Position numbers and translations under genes: made by a program. From the NCBI GenBank assembly GCA_028274465.1, contig CM051458.1, forward strand, positions 20,041,566 through 20,105,565: a stretch of 64,000 bases of DNA, read 5' to 3'. Within the stretch, counting starts at the first letter, position 1; every line of letters starts with the position of its first letter. This DNA comes from Plantago ovata. Its lineage: Eukaryota > Streptophyta > Magnoliopsida > Lamiales > Plantaginaceae. A model generated the notes under the pieces. The model had not been told where the DNA came from and searched no databases. It saw only the letters and a program-made list of their open reading frames with translations. Positions 32,969 through 45,541 of the stretch are shown in pieces.

Positions 32969-35064
32969 TGATATTGTATATGTCCTAGAAACAGTCCTTA
33001 CTAAGGGCATGGTGCCCTTATAGAGGGCATATATGTACTATTACACAGGTCAACGTAATATAATATATGTTTGTTGCATTTTACTATTGAGTATCGCTTT
33101 CATATTTATATTACACCAGGCTGCAGCATGTCATATCTTTATTACTGTCTGTATTCATATTAAACATGTCCCCTCGGATAGATGACCGATCACACAGATA
33201 GTGGGAGCTAGTGAGTTATCATCTATCCCAAACTCTCCCTAGTCGAGGTTCATCTCGGATGTAGGGGTCTGAATGAACCAGATAAGACTAGTATGCGTGG
33301 AGATTATACTTGTTGGAGCAAGTGTGAGCCGATCCCACGGCCACGGAACAGATTGTTGGACAATCGAGAAACGTTCCCATAACTGTGCATAGTTGTTCGA
33401 AGAAGCTTTATCGAACAATGGAAGTACCCATCGGACACTCGCATCGATGTATACTCTACACCGAAGTGTCTATGGGAACCGGTGAGTTGTCGAAGTGATG
33501 CCAGTCGTCCTTTGGACTTACAAGACTTTATCATCACATTTGTTGCCCCATATCCTTGGTGGACCCGTCGATGTCAGCTCTGAATAAGCAGTTGACCTAA
33601 GACACGATCCAGAATTATGGCTACATACAAATTGGGATGATAAGTGATTCTGTGAAGGATTCATCTCTCAAGTGTAGCACAGGAGAGCACTGCTCATAGT
33701 CGTTCATAGTTGTGATGGTAAAACCGCTGGCCAGCGTATCAATATTATTATGATGGTCATAATAGATATTGGATTCACCATGCAACTCACTGAAGACGTC
33801 CGTGGATGTAATATTGGGATAGACACTTCATCGATCCTAGATACATTCGAGCAAGTCAGATGAAGGGACGTTACCATCACCGCGTTGATCGCAACAGGCT
33901 TCGCAACGAAAGGGTTAGCTTTGAGAAAGCTCTCAAACGTCCTCATGTATTAATATTGCAAATGGAACCGTCTAGGAATTCCATGTTGCCTAGTCTAGGA
34001 CTTGCTTAATACGATGAGGCCCTATGGGTCACACTATGTGGTGATTCAGCCTATCAGAATATCCTTGAAGATGGAATCGCAATTAATTTGGAATTAATTG
34101 TGATTGATGGAATATAATTGATTTGGAATTAATTACAATATTTATTGGCTCAATTAATGATTTAGAATTATTAATTGAATTGGCTAATTAATTTTATTTT
34201 ATGTAAATACAATTAAAGATTATATTTTGGAAATATAATAGAGGTTCGATTTGAAAGGATATGTTAATTTAGAATTAACATATGCACTTGGGCAAAATCT
34301 ACTTGGAGTTTGAATTGCCTTAGAACTATAAGTGGGTCCCAAAATCGGGACCCACCTATCACCCTTAGGATGCGCGCGCGCGCAAGTCGGAGTAGGGGAA
34401 GGAGTTCGACTCCTTCCTCTATTAGAAGTCTAAGGGATAAGTTAGATTTTCCTGATTGAGTTTTAATTTGATTGGGAGTGAATCTAGACTTGAAATTGGT
34501 TTCCTAGTGAGAATTAGATTCTTTTTCCTTTATGAAGTCTAATTGCTTATGCTTTAGGCTTCTATTGACTACTATATATAGTAGACTATTAGAGAGCTTT
34601 TGACATAGATTTTCACACAGTTGAAGAATCAAATTCTTAGAGAATTATTCTACCCAGTTTTCTTAGAGAAAATAAAAGCTCTCCCCTCCTCTATAAGCCA
34701 CACGCGCGCGCCACCTGCCGGAGGAATCGCCGCCCCATCTTCTTGGTCACACAAAGAATATCCTAGCATTCTTTCCGATAGGCTGTTCATCCGTGGATAC
34801 CAAGGTTGAGGTTCTAGGAGCTGGAAACTAACTTTTAATTCTTGCAGATAATCAAAGTATTGCAGATATCTTCGACTTCGACGAACGAGAAGATACACCG
34901 GATTATTACGAAGACTTGGAAGCTGCTTTGGAAGTAAGGTTAGTCTTCTAATTGACGTGTTTAAATATATACGGCATATACATAATCATTTAACCTGTAT
35001 GTTAAGAAAATATTTGAAATTCCGCTCCGTACCCTAGGGGTAACTCTGACCGTATTTTCTTACA
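32969..35064 (+). repeat. 5' LTR of copia copy 1
   Basis: 2096 bp. It has a hairpin AAGGGCA-TGG-TGCCCTT at its start (about 33002-33018), an alternating CG run at about 34373-34383 and a palindromic TATA region (CTACTATATATAGTAG) at about 34570-34585. By eye it is closer to the 5' LTR of copy 2 than to its own 3' LTR in its right half. Confidence 0.9.
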
Positions 35065-35065
35065 G

Positions 35066-35078
35066 TGGTATCAGAGCC
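35066..35078 (+). other. primer-binding site, tRNA-iMet type
   Basis: TGGTATCAGAGCC lies two bases after the 5' LTR, the standard plant copia site complementary to initiator tRNA-Met. The copy 2 equivalent is 44679-44691. Confidence 0.95.
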
Positions 35079-35242
35079 AGGTTAATTGATTACGTATATA
35101 CGTATATATATTGTATGATTTTGTAGATATGTGGATGCAATTGATTCTATGATTAATTCGATTTTTAAAAGTTTTGTTTTATATAAATTTAGAATTTATA
35201 TTTTTCAAAAAAAAAAAAATTTTAAAATATATATTGACCGTG

Positions 35243-35428
35243 CCGCCTGCGTGACGCAGGCGGCGGGCGTCGGCGTGCCGTCGGCGCCCCGGTTGCCTGC
35301 GGGCACCCGCGCCTGCGTGCCTCAGGCGCCCCGGGTGCCTGCGGGCACCCGCGCCTGGGGCGCCGGGCGCCTGCGTGCCGCAGGCGCCCCGGGTGCCTGC
35401 GGGCGCAGGCGCCTGCGGCCGCAGGCAC
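35243..35428. repeat. GC-rich palindrome cluster in the copia leader
   Basis: About six palindromes of the form CCTGCG-N3-CGCAGG and variants (for example GCGCCTGCGTGCCTCAGG and GCGCCTGCGGCCGCAGGC), spaced about 25-35 bp. They lie in otherwise AT-rich leader DNA 180-360 bp after the primer site. Reading frames on both strands here are by-products of the composition. Confidence 0.85.
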
Positions 35429-35931
35429 GGTAGGGGACAGGACCGTCCCGTCCCATATTTTAATATATATATATTTTTTCGGGTTGGACCCAAAATTGAA
35501 TTTTGATAATTTTGAGGATTGAATTTTATATTTGGAATATAAATATGATTTAATTGTAATTGTTTTAACTAGAGGGGTTAAATTTAATTAGTATAAAGTT
35601 AAAGGGCTTATTTGTAATTTATCAATTTATTGTTTATTGCAAATTAGTCCTTCTACTTTTGAATTTTAGATTTAACACCTCTAAGGTTTCAAAATTACAA
35701 TTAAGTCTTTCGGGTTTTCGAAAATTGCTACTTGGTCAATAGAATTTTCGATTTTTCAATCTAGTCCAAATTTTCAATTATTTCATAGAGGTTATAATTA
35801 TGGGATTATAATTTTCATAATGAAATTATGAAGTCATTTGGCATCCACATAGGCTACTATTTGTTTTGTTTGCTCGATATGCTATTGTTTGACAATGCAT
35901 GTTTAAATACCAAGTATTTTACTTTCCGTTC
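35429..35931 (+). other. copia leader, AT-rich part
   Basis: No frame or motif is supported between the palindrome cluster and the hairpin array. The composition is strongly AT-rich. Confidence 0.6.
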
Positions 35932-36108
35932 GACCGCTATGCATGCGAGGGTAGGCGGCGCCCTCTTATATGTCGGACCGCATATTTTATGTATGGGTAG
36001 GCGGCACCCATATGTGCTTGACCGCGTTTAGAACTAGAATGGATAGGCGGCATCCATTACGTGTAGACCGTTCATGCATGATGGGTAGGCGGCGCCCTTA
36101 TTTGATTG
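35932..36108 (+). repeat. four tandem stem-loops with invariant loop AGGCGGC
   Basis: Units start with GACCG at 35932, 35976, 36020 and 36066. Each contains a stem-loop: GAGGGT/GCCCTC (35947-35965), TATGGGT/ACCCATA (35992-36012), AATGGAT/ATCCATT (36038-36058) and GGGT/GCCC (36083-36097). The loop is AGGCGGC every time. The stems differ between units by paired changes (GGG-CCC to GGA-TCC, GAG-CTC to TAT-ATA), which preserves folding. The array lies in the untranslated leader about 560 bp before gag. Confidence 0.85.
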
Positions 36109-36668
36109 TAGATGACTGATAACAACCCTCAAGCGACAAGCCCCAACCAATATAAGTACAGAAATATATATATATATGTATATATTTCTGAGATGCTTTC
36201 CATAGGGTGCTTTGATTCTGAAATTTCATTGCGTTTTCTTGTATTGACGACCTCGTCTTACAGACTCGCAGTGATCGTCAGATAGAGTAGCCTATGGTTA
36301 TGACTTACTGCATATTGTATCTAGCGACCTCGATAGGTACAATATGTAGGGCATCGGGTTAAATTAGATTTAACAACCAAGAGTTGCGTGACGCAATTGG
36401 ATAGTCTTACTAGTCCTACCGGTCATATTATGCTATGCGACCAGCCCCCGTTGGAGTATAGAATAGTATGGATTTGGATCTTGGCCACTACGGTAACTTG
36501 ATGGACATTACCCGTATGTTTGTTGTGGGGGCAAGCATATGTGAAAATAGTGGGAGCTAAACAGCTAAAGGACCTTGTTGTTTAGTTGTGTTGACTGTGT
36601 ATTTAGAAATAATATTTCAATAGTTGATTTATTATTTTCGTTCTATATTATTGCTCCTGGAAACCGAA
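36109..36668 (+). other. copia leader between hairpin array and gag
   Basis: It contains an A/T hairpin at about 36161-36190 (AGAAATATATA...TATATTTCT) and otherwise no supported feature. Several ATG triplets precede the gag start. Confidence 0.55.
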
Positions 36669-37480
36669 ATGGCGAGAATCTCGCTCCGTGCTGTCTTAGA
36701 GAAGAAAATTTTTACCGGACCAACCTTCCTAGATTGGATCAGGAATATATGTTTGGTGCTGAGGTACGAAAGGATTGAGTACGTCTTGGACGAGGCTAAT
36801 CCCGTGTGTCCCGAGAATCAGACTGCCGATTTAGTTGCTGATTTGGAATCAAGCCAACAAGGCAGAGTCTGATAAGCATCATGAGGATGCTAGATCCGCG
36901 CAGTGTATTATGCTGGCGGTAATGAGCAATGAGCTGCAGAGGCAACATGAAAGCATGTTGCCGCATGAGATGCTGAAGCATCTTGAGTCGGTCTTTAAGA
37001 CGACAGCTAGACGTGTTGAATTTGATTTGATCAAAGAGATACACAGATGCAAGCTCAATGAAGGAGGGAACATGTATGAACATGTTCTCAAGATGAGAAT
37101 AAGATCATGGTGATCTTTGTCCTTCAATCATTGCCGAGTTCGTATTCGCAGTTCATCGTTAACCACCATGAATGCGAAGGACGTAACACTGCCCGAACTC
37201 CATAATCTGCTGAAGACATATGATCAAACTCTTCCTAAGAAGGAAAAGTCGATCATGTTTGTTGCGCAAACCGTCTAACCAAAACCCGAGAAACAAAGGT
37301 GCTAAGGGTAAGGGAAAGTCGGGAGCCAAGGCTAACACTTCGAGTGATAAGCCTAAGCGTCTGAACCAGAAAAGGAAGTTCAAGAGAAGCGGAACGGTAC
37401 GCACAGATGAATGTCATTTCTGTAAGCAGAAAGGACATTGGAAGAAAGATTGCCCTAAGCTGAGGACAGATCAAGCTAAG
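36669..37480 (+). CDS. gag region, copia copy 1
   Basis: Start MARISLRAVLEKKIFTGP is followed by FLDWIRNICLVLRYERIEYV, the conserved N-terminus of plant copia gag, then a helical middle part (HEMLKHLESVFKTTARRVEF) and a CCHC zinc knuckle CHFCKQKGHWKKDC near 37410-37455. Gag would package the RNA. Broken; fossil. Confidence 0.85.
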
Positions 37481-37529
37481 AAGCCACCGACTTCTAGCTC
37501 AGGTATGTTTGTTATTGAAATGAACATGA

Positions 37530-37800
37530 TTACTTTTGACTCCAATGGTTGGGTATTAGATACAGCCTGTGGCTCGCACATTTATAATAATGTGCAAGGG
37601 GCCATTGAACACAGGCTAGTCAAGTAAGGTGAAATCAACTTGCATGTTGGGAACAACAATCCAGTTGAAGCCAAACGCGTTGGACGCTGCAAGATAGATT
37701 TACCATCAGGACAATGTTTAGAACTTGATAACGTTTATTTTGTTCCATCTATTGTCAGAAATATTATTTCCATTCCATTGTTAGACAATTTGGGCTTTTC
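37530..37800 (+). CDS. protease region, copia copy 1
   Basis: GWVLDTACGSHIYNNVQGAI aligns with the copia protease active-site block (usually D-S/T-G), followed by the NIISIPLLDNLGFS-like C-terminal motif. Fossil. Confidence 0.7.
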
Positions 37801-37939
37801 CTAATACTTGTTATTTTTCATTAAATGACCAGTATTATGGAAAGCTCGCTTAGTGAATGGTTTATATATTTTGCAAAGTAGTCTACCTTTATTTCAAATA
37901 CATAACAAACAACCGTCTTCAAGTAGGAAGAATAATCCA

Positions 37940-38760
37940 TCTTATCTATGACATTGTTGGCTAGGCCATATCAATGAAACACGAATTCAAAGACTAAGGA
38001 AGTTGGACTACTTAGAACCATTTGATTTTGAATCATATGGTACAAGTGAATCATGTGTTAAGGGTAAGATGACGAACAAACCTTTTGTTGGACAAGATGT
38101 TCGTGCCACTCGCTGCTTAGAGCTCATACATACCGATGTATGTGGACTTTTTAAGGTCCATGCGCGTGGGGGTTATCCTTACTTCGTTACCTTTACTGAC
38201 GATTTCTCAGGGTATGGGTATATTTATCTTATGATGAATAAATCCGAGACCTTTGGGGAATTCAAGGAGTTTAGGAATGAGGTCGAGAATGAATTGAACC
38301 TAAGGATAGTCACTCTTCGATTGGATCGAGGAGGTGAGTACCTTAGTGAAGAATTTATCGACTACTTGAAGGAAAGTGGAATTCAATCGCAATGGACTCC
38401 TCTTGGAACACCACAGTTAAATGGTGTGTCTGAGAGAGAGGAATCGAACCCTGTTAGACATGGTGAGATCAATGATTGGATTCTCGACTCTTCCAAAACA
38501 TCTATGGGGATATGCACTACAAACTGCAATCTACATTCTGAACCGTGTACCATCTAAATCAGTGGAGAAAACTCCTTGTGAGTTATGGAAGGGAAAGAAG
38601 CCCTCACTGGGCTATCTTAGACCTTGGGGCTGTCTTGCGATAGTCAAACTGATGCTCACTGATAAGTTAGATGCCAAGGGTGTCAAAGTATATTTCATAG
38701 GCTATCCTCGTTAGACGAGAGGCTATGAATTCTATCATGCTGAAGATCACTAGGTGATAG
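37940..38760 (+). CDS. integrase region, copia copy 1
   Basis: The [20 protein letters not shown] block (first D), [30 protein letters not shown] (second D) and the [12 protein letters not shown] block (E) are present. They are followed by the [20 protein letters not shown] and [17 protein letters not shown] motifs. Broken; fossil. Confidence 0.82.
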
Positions 38761-38818
38761 TATCTAGAAACGTCAAGTTTTAGAAGCAGAATACCTCGAA
38801 GAAGAGAGGTTAGATGAC

Positions 38819-40823
38819 ATGATAGAACTTGAAGAAATTCAAGACTTTGACACGCGCGAACATGAGTTCTCTAAATCTTCTGATTTGGACTCAAGTTCAG
38901 TGGGAGCTTTCGAAGCAGACAAGGGTAATGATATGACACTTGCTAGGCATGTCATAGTCAGTGGGAGTCCTGTGATTAGATCAACAGTTGAAACCACACC
39001 AATAGAACCCGTTGTCAATCAAACTGTGCAACAAGTTGCACAAGAGCAGCCTCCCGCTAGGGAACAGGGTCGCGGGGCGCGACCAGCTGCATCAGTGCCC
39101 ACTGATAATGTTCGTGTTACACGAAGCCAGAAAAGAAAAGCACCAGAACCAGTCGAGCTCCGTAGGTCGAAGAGGATCCTAAAAGGACCTCAGAAGCAAA
39201 GCCTTATGATAGAAGACATCAGTGAACTTGATGTCGGCTTATCAGATCGGGAAGATCCCGAGACCTACAAAGAGGCAATAATTGATATTGACTCAGACAA
39301 ATGGCAAGAGGCCATGGAATTGGAAATGGACTCCATGTACCTGAACCAAGTTTGGAACTTGGTAGACTTGCCCCAAGGGGTTAGACCTATTGGGTGCAAA
39401 TGGGTCTTTAAACGAAAGACAGATGCCGATGGCAAGGTACAAACGCACAAAGCTAGGCTTGTGGCGAAAGGCTACACGCAAAGGTATGGCATCGATTACG
39501 ATGAAACCTTTTCACCGGTAGCAAAATTGAAGTCCATTCGAATTCTACTTGCGATAGCTGCCTACTATGATTATGAGATCTGGCAGATGGATGTAAAGAC
39601 TGCCTTCCTCAATGGCAACCTTGAGGAAGAGGTCTATATGGTACAGCCGGAAGGTTTTATTAGTAAAACCAGGCCAACTGCTGTATGCAAATTACAAAGA
39701 TCCATCTATGGGCTAAAGCAAGCGTCTAGGAGCTGGAATATCCGCTTTGATGAAGCTGTCAAATCGTTTGACTTCATCAGAAGCAAGGAAGATCCCTGTG
39801 TCTACACTAGGCACAGCGACAAGGGAGTCGTTTTCATGATCATCTATGTTGATGACATTTTGATCATGGGAAACAATGTCTCTATGCTAGAAGAGACTAA
39901 AGTTTGGTTATCAAGTACCTTCTCGATGAAGGACTTGGGTGAACATCCTAGGGATCAAGATCTATAGAGATAGATCCAAGAGGATGTTAGGATTGACACA
40001 GTCCACCTACATCGACAAAATACTGAAGCGTTATAAGATGGACGACTCAAAGAGAGGCTTTCTCCCAGCTAGGCATGGGATTGTCTTATCAGTTAAGGAT
40101 GGTCCTAAAACTGATGAAGAAAGAAAAGCAATGAGTCGTGTGCCCTATGCTTCGGCAGTAGGGTCTATAATGTATGCAATGAATTGCACAAGGCCCGATG
40201 TGGCATATGCGCTTAGTGTCACTTGTCGACACCAACAGAATCCAGGAGTACCTCACTGGACTGCTGTAAAGAACATTCTTAAGTACCTTCGACGGACTAA
40301 AGAGATGTTCTTGGTGTTTGGTGGAGAACCAGAATTAAAGATGTCTGGTTATGTCGACGCTGGATTTGAATCAGATCCTGATGACTTTGAGTCACAGACA
40401 GGATACGTATTCAAATTGAACGGAGGAGCTATCTGTTGGAAGAGTTCTAAGCAAGCCACGATTGCTGACTCATCCACAGAAGCCGAGTACATTGCTGCAT
40501 CAGAAGCATCGAAAGAAGCTGTCTGGATTTCAGAGTTCTTGAAGGAATTGAGGGTTGTTCCTGCTCCTAGTCCAATAACGATTTATTGGGACAATACGGG
40601 CGCCGTCGCTCAAGCTAAGGAGCCTAGATCTACAAACAAGAACAAACATGTACTTAGAAAGTATCACGTTATACGTGAGATTATTGATAGAGGAGAAGTT
40701 AGTATAGAACGTGTCTCTACCACGGACAACGTGGCAGATCCTTTCACCAAGGTCTTATCAGTGGAAGTCCACTTAAGACATTATGCTAATCTGGGTATTA
40801 GGCATAAAGGTGACTGGCTCTAG
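38819..40823 (+). CDS. reverse transcriptase and RNase H region, copia copy 1
   Basis: After an acidic linker come WQEAMELEMDSMYLNQVWNL, CKWVFKRKTDADGKVQTHKA, QMDVKTAFLNGNLEEEVYM (catalytic D) and IYVDDILIMGNN (catalytic DD), then RNase H motifs SADSSTEAEYIAA-like and the KVLSVEVHLRHYANLGI tail. This is standard copia RT-RNase H order. Broken; fossil. Confidence 0.88.
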
Positions 40824-40837
40824 TCCAAGTGGGAGAT

Positions 40838-42906
40838 TGATAGTGTATATGTCCTAGAGACAGTCCTTACTAAGGGCATGGTGCCCTTATAGAGGGCATA
40901 TATGTACTATTACACAGGTCAACGTAATATAATATATGTTTGTTGCATTTTACTATTGAGTATCGCTTTCATATTTATATTACACCAGGCATGCAGCATG
41001 TCATATCTTTATTACTGTCTGTATTGATATTAAACATGTCCCCTCGGATAGATGACCGATCACACAGATAGTGGGAGCTATGTGAGTTATCATCTATCCC
41101 AAACTCTCCCTAGTCGAGGTTCATCTCGGATGTAGGGGTCTGAATGAACCAGAAAGACTAGTATGCGTGGAGGTTATACTTGTTGGAGCAAGTGTGAGCC
41201 GATCCCACGGCCACGGAACGGATTGTTGGACAATCGAGAAACGTTCCCATAACTGCGCATAGTTGTTCGAAGAAGCTTTATCGAACAATGGAAGTACCCA
41301 CCGGACACTCCCATCGATGTATACTCTACACCGAAGTGTCTATGGGAACCGGTGAGTTGTCGAAGTGATGCCAGTCGTCCTTTGGACTTACAGGACTTTA
41401 TCATCACATTTGTTGCCCCATATCCTTGGTGGACCCGTCGATGTCAGCTCTGAATAAGCAGTTGACCTAAGACACGATCCAGGATTATGGCTACATACAA
41501 ATGGGGATGATAAGTGATTCTGTGAAGGATTCATCTCTCAAGTGTAGCACAGGAGAGCACTGCTCATAGTCGTTCATAGTTGTGATGGTAAAACCGCTGG
41601 CCAGCGTATCAATATTATTATGATGGTCATAATAGATATTGGATTCACCATGCAACTCACTGAAGACGCCCGTGGATGTATTATTGGGATAGACACTTCA
41701 TCGATCCTAGATACATTCGAGCAAGTCAGATGAAGGGACGTTACCATCGCCGCGTTGAGCGCAACAGCTTCGCAACGAAAGGGTTAGCTTTGAGAAACCT
41801 CTCAAACGTCTCATGTATTAATATTGCAAATGGAACCGTCTAGGAATTCCATGTTGCCTAGTCTAGGACTTGCTTAATACGATGAGGCCCTATGGGTCAC
41901 ACTATGTGGTGATTCACCTATCAGAATATCCTTGAAGATGGAATCGCAATTAATTTGGAATTAATTGTGATTGATGGATTATAATTGATTTGGAATTAAT
42001 TATAATATTTTTGGCTCAATTAATGATTTGGAATTATTAATTGAATTGGCTAATTAATTGTATTTTATGTAAATACAATTAAGATTATATTTGGAAATAT
42101 AATAGAGGTTTGATTGAAAGGATATGTTAATTTAGATTAACATATGCACTGGGCAAAATCTACTTGGAGTTTGAATTGCCTTAGAACTATAAGTGGGTCC
42201 CAAAATGGGACCCACCTATCACCCTTAGGACGCGCGCGCGCGCGGAGTGGAGTAGGGGAAGGAGTTCGACTCCTTCCTATTAGAAGTCCAGGGATAAGTT
42301 AGATTTTCCTGATTGAGTTTTATTTGATTGGGAATGAATCTAGACTTGATATTGGTTTCCTAGTGCGATAAGAATTAGATTCTTATTCCTTTACGAAGTC
42401 TAATTGCTTATGCTTTAGGCTTCTATTGACTACTATATATAGTAGACTATAGAGAGCTTTTGACATAGATTTCACACAGTGAAGATCATTCTTAGAGAAT
42501 TATTCTACCCAGTTTTCTTAGAGAAATAAAAGTCTCCCCTCCTCTATAAGCCACACGCGCGCGCCACCTCCGGGAATCGCCGCCCCATCTTCTTGGTCAC
42601 ACAAAGAATATCTAGCATTCTTCCGATAGCTGTTCATCCGTGGATACCAAGGTTGAGGTTCTAGGAGCTGGAAACTAACTTTTATTGTCTTGCAGATAAT
42701 CAAGTATTGCTAGATATCTTCGACTTCGACGAAGGAGAAGATCACCGAATTTATACGAAGACTTGGAAGCTGCTTTGGAAGTAAGGTTAGTCTTCTAATT
42801 GACGTGTTTATATATACGACATATCCATAATCAATTAACCTGATGTTAAGAAATTTTTGAAATTCCGCCTGCGTACCCTAGGGTAATCTGACCGTTATTT
42901 CTTACA
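40838..42906 (+). repeat. 3' LTR of copia copy 1
   Basis: Begins after the tract CCAAGTGGGAGAT. It carries a GCGAT insertion and TTATTGTCTTGCAG, both shared with the 3' LTR of copy 2 and absent from the 5' LTRs. Toward the gap (about 42000-42906) small deletions become frequent, as at a low-quality contig end. The last bases before N are CTTACACCT. Confidence 0.88.
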
Positions 42907-42909
42907 CCT

Positions 42910-43009
42910 NNNNNNNNNNNNNNNNNNNNNNNNNNNNNNNNNNNNNNNNNNNNNNNNNNNNNNNNNNNNNNNNNNNNNNNNNNNNNNNNNNNNNNNNNNN
43001 NNNNNNNNN
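42910..43009. other. assembly gap, 100 N
   Basis: Exactly 100 N, the usual placeholder for a gap of unknown size. LTR sequence lies on both sides and overlaps in content. Confidence 0.98.
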
Positions 43010-44677
43010 CCATCGTTGTTCGAAGAAGCTTTATCGAACAATGGATTACCACCGGACACTCCCATCGATGTATACTCTACACCGAAGTGTCTATGGGAAC
43101 CGGTGAGTTGTCGAAGTGATGCCAGTCGTCCTTTGGACTTACAGGACTTTATCATCACATTTGTTGCCCATATCCTTGGTGGGACCCGTCGATGTCAGCT
43201 CTGAATAAGCAGTTGACCTAAGACACGATCCAGATTATGGCTACATACAAATTGGGATGATAAGTGATTCTGTGAAGGATTCATCTCTCAAGTGTAGCAC
43301 AGGAGAGCACTGCTCATAGTCGTTCATAGTTGTGTTGGTAAAACCGCTGGCCAGCGTATCAATATTATTATGATGGTCATAATAGATATGGATTCACCAT
43401 GCAACTCACTGAGACGCCCGTGGATGTAATATTGGGATAGACACTTTCGATCCTAGATACATTCGAGCAAGTCAGATGAAGGGACGTTACCATCGCCGCG
43501 TTGAGCGCAACAGGCTTCGCAACGAAAGGGTTAGCTTTGAGAAACCTCTCAAACGTCCTCATGTATTAATATTGCAAATGGAACCGTCTAGGAATTCCAT
43601 GTTGCCTAGTCTAGGACTTGCTTAATACGATGAGGCCCTATGGGTCACACTATGTGGTGATTCAGCCTATCAGAATATCCTTGAAGATGGAATCGCAATT
43701 AATTTGGAATTAATTGTGATTGATGGATTATAATTGATTTGGAATTAATTACAATATTTATTGGCTCAATTAATGATTTGGAATTATTAATTGAATTGGC
43801 TAATTAATTTATTTTATGTAAATACAATTAAAGATTATATTTTGGAAATATATAGAGGTTCGATTTGAAAGGATATGTTAATTTAGAATTAACATATGCA
43901 CTTGGGCAAAATCTACTTGGAGTTTGAATTGCCTTAGAACTATAAGTGGGTCCCAAAATCGGGACCCACCTATCACCCTTAGGATGCGCGCGCGCGCAAG
44001 TCGGAGTAGGGGAAGGAGTTCGACTCCTTCCTCTATTAGAAGTCTAAGGGATAAGTTAGATTTTCCTGATTGAGTTTAATTTGATTGGGAATGAATCTAG
44101 ACTTGAAATTGGTTTCCTAGTGAGAATTAGATTCTTTTTCCTTATGAAGTCTAATTGCTTATGCTTTAGGCTTCTATTGACTACTATATATAGTAGACTA
44201 TTAGAGAGCTTTTGACATAGATTTTCACACAGTTGAAGAATCAAATTCTTAGAGAATTATTCTACCCAGTTTTCTTAGAGAAAATAAAAGCTCTCCCCTC
44301 CTCTATAAGCCACACGCGCGCGCCACCTGCCGGAGGAATCGCCGCCCCATCTTCTTGGTCACACAAAGAATATCCTAGCATTCTTTCCGATAGGCTGTTC
44401 ATCCGTGGATACCAAGGTTGAGGTTCTAGGAGCTGGAAACTAACTTTTAATTCTTGCAGATAATCAAAGTATTGCAGATATCTTCGACTTCGACGAACGA
44501 GAAGATACACCGGATTATTACGAAGACTTGGAAGCTGCTTTGGAAGTAAGGTTAGTCTTCTAATTGACGTGTTTAAATATATACGGCATATACATAATCA
44601 TTTAACCTGTATGTTAAGAAAAATATTTGAAATTCCGCTCCGTACCCTAGGGGTAACTCTGACCGTATTTTCTTACA
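43010..44677 (+). repeat. 5' LTR of copia copy 2, truncated by the gap
   Basis: From about 43700 onward it shares the variants of 32969-35064 (for example CCTAGTGAGAATTAG and TTTTAATTCTTGCAG). The part next to the gap has some variants of the 3' LTRs and small indels. Confidence 0.85.
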
Positions 44678-44849
44678 GTGGTATCAGAGCCAGGTTAATT
44701 GATTACGTATATACGTATATATATTGTATGATTTGTAGATATGTGGATGCAATTGATTCTATGATTAATTCGATTTTTAAAAGTTTGTTTTTATATAAAT
44801 TTAGAATTTATATTTTTCAAAAAAAAAAAAAATTTTAAAATATATATTG

Positions 44850-45042
44850 ACCGTGCCGCCTGCGTGACGCAGGCGGCGGGCGTCGGCGTGCCGTCGGCGC
44901 CCCGGTTGCCTGCGGGCACCCGCGCCTGCGTGCCTCAGGCGCCCCGGGTGCCTGCGGGCACCCGCGCCTGGGGCGCCGGGCGCCTGCGTGCCGCAGGCGC
45001 CCCGGGTGCCTGCGGGCGCAGGCGCCTGCGGCCGCAGGCACG
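44850..45042. repeat. GC-rich palindrome cluster, copy 2
   Basis: Same palindromes as at 35243-35428, essentially unchanged. Confidence 0.85.
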
Positions 45043-45541
45043 GTAGGGGACAGGACCGTCCCGTCCCATATTTTAATATATATATATTTTTCGGGTTGGA
45101 CCCAAAATTGAATTTTGATAATTTTGAGGATTGAATTTTATATTTGGAATATAAATATGATTTAATTGTAATTGTTTTAACTAGAGGGGTTAAATTTAAT
45201 TAGTATAAAGTTAAAGGGCTTATTTGTAATTTATCAATTTATGTTTATGCAAATTAGTCCTTCTACTTTTGAATTTTAGATTTAACACCTCTAAGGTTTC
45301 AAAATTACAATTAAGTCTTTCGGGTTTTCGAAAATTGCTACTTGGTCAATAGAATTTTCGATTTTTCAATCTAGTCCAAATTTTCAATTATTTCATAGAG
45401 GTTATAATTATGGGATTATAATTTTCATAATGAAATTATGAAGTCATTTGGCATCCACATAGGCTACTATTTGTTTTGTTTGCTCGATATGCTATTGTTT
45501 GACAATGCATGTTTAAATACCAAGTATTTTACTTTCCGTTC

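Larger units (their letters stand above)
32969..42906 (+). mobile_element. Ty1/copia element, copy 1 (Angela/TAR-like)
   Basis: LTRs 32969-35064 and 40838-42906 (TGATA...TTCTTACA), a tRNA-iMet primer site, a 1.6-kb leader, then gag, protease, integrase, RT and RNase H in copia order, and a polypurine tract before the 3' LTR. The left flank is ACCTG (32964-32968). The same five bases follow copy 2 at 52557-52561, and ACCT-like bases follow this copy's 3' LTR just before the assembly gap. The element is broken at several places. Lineage is judged from gag and integrase sequence and the 2.1-kb LTR; it is tentative. Confidence 0.9.

Noticed and set aside
35131-35493. Open frames on both strands in the copia leader (A/G/R/P-rich)
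   Set aside because: They follow from GC-rich palindromes, repeat in copy 2, and encode only low-complexity sequence.
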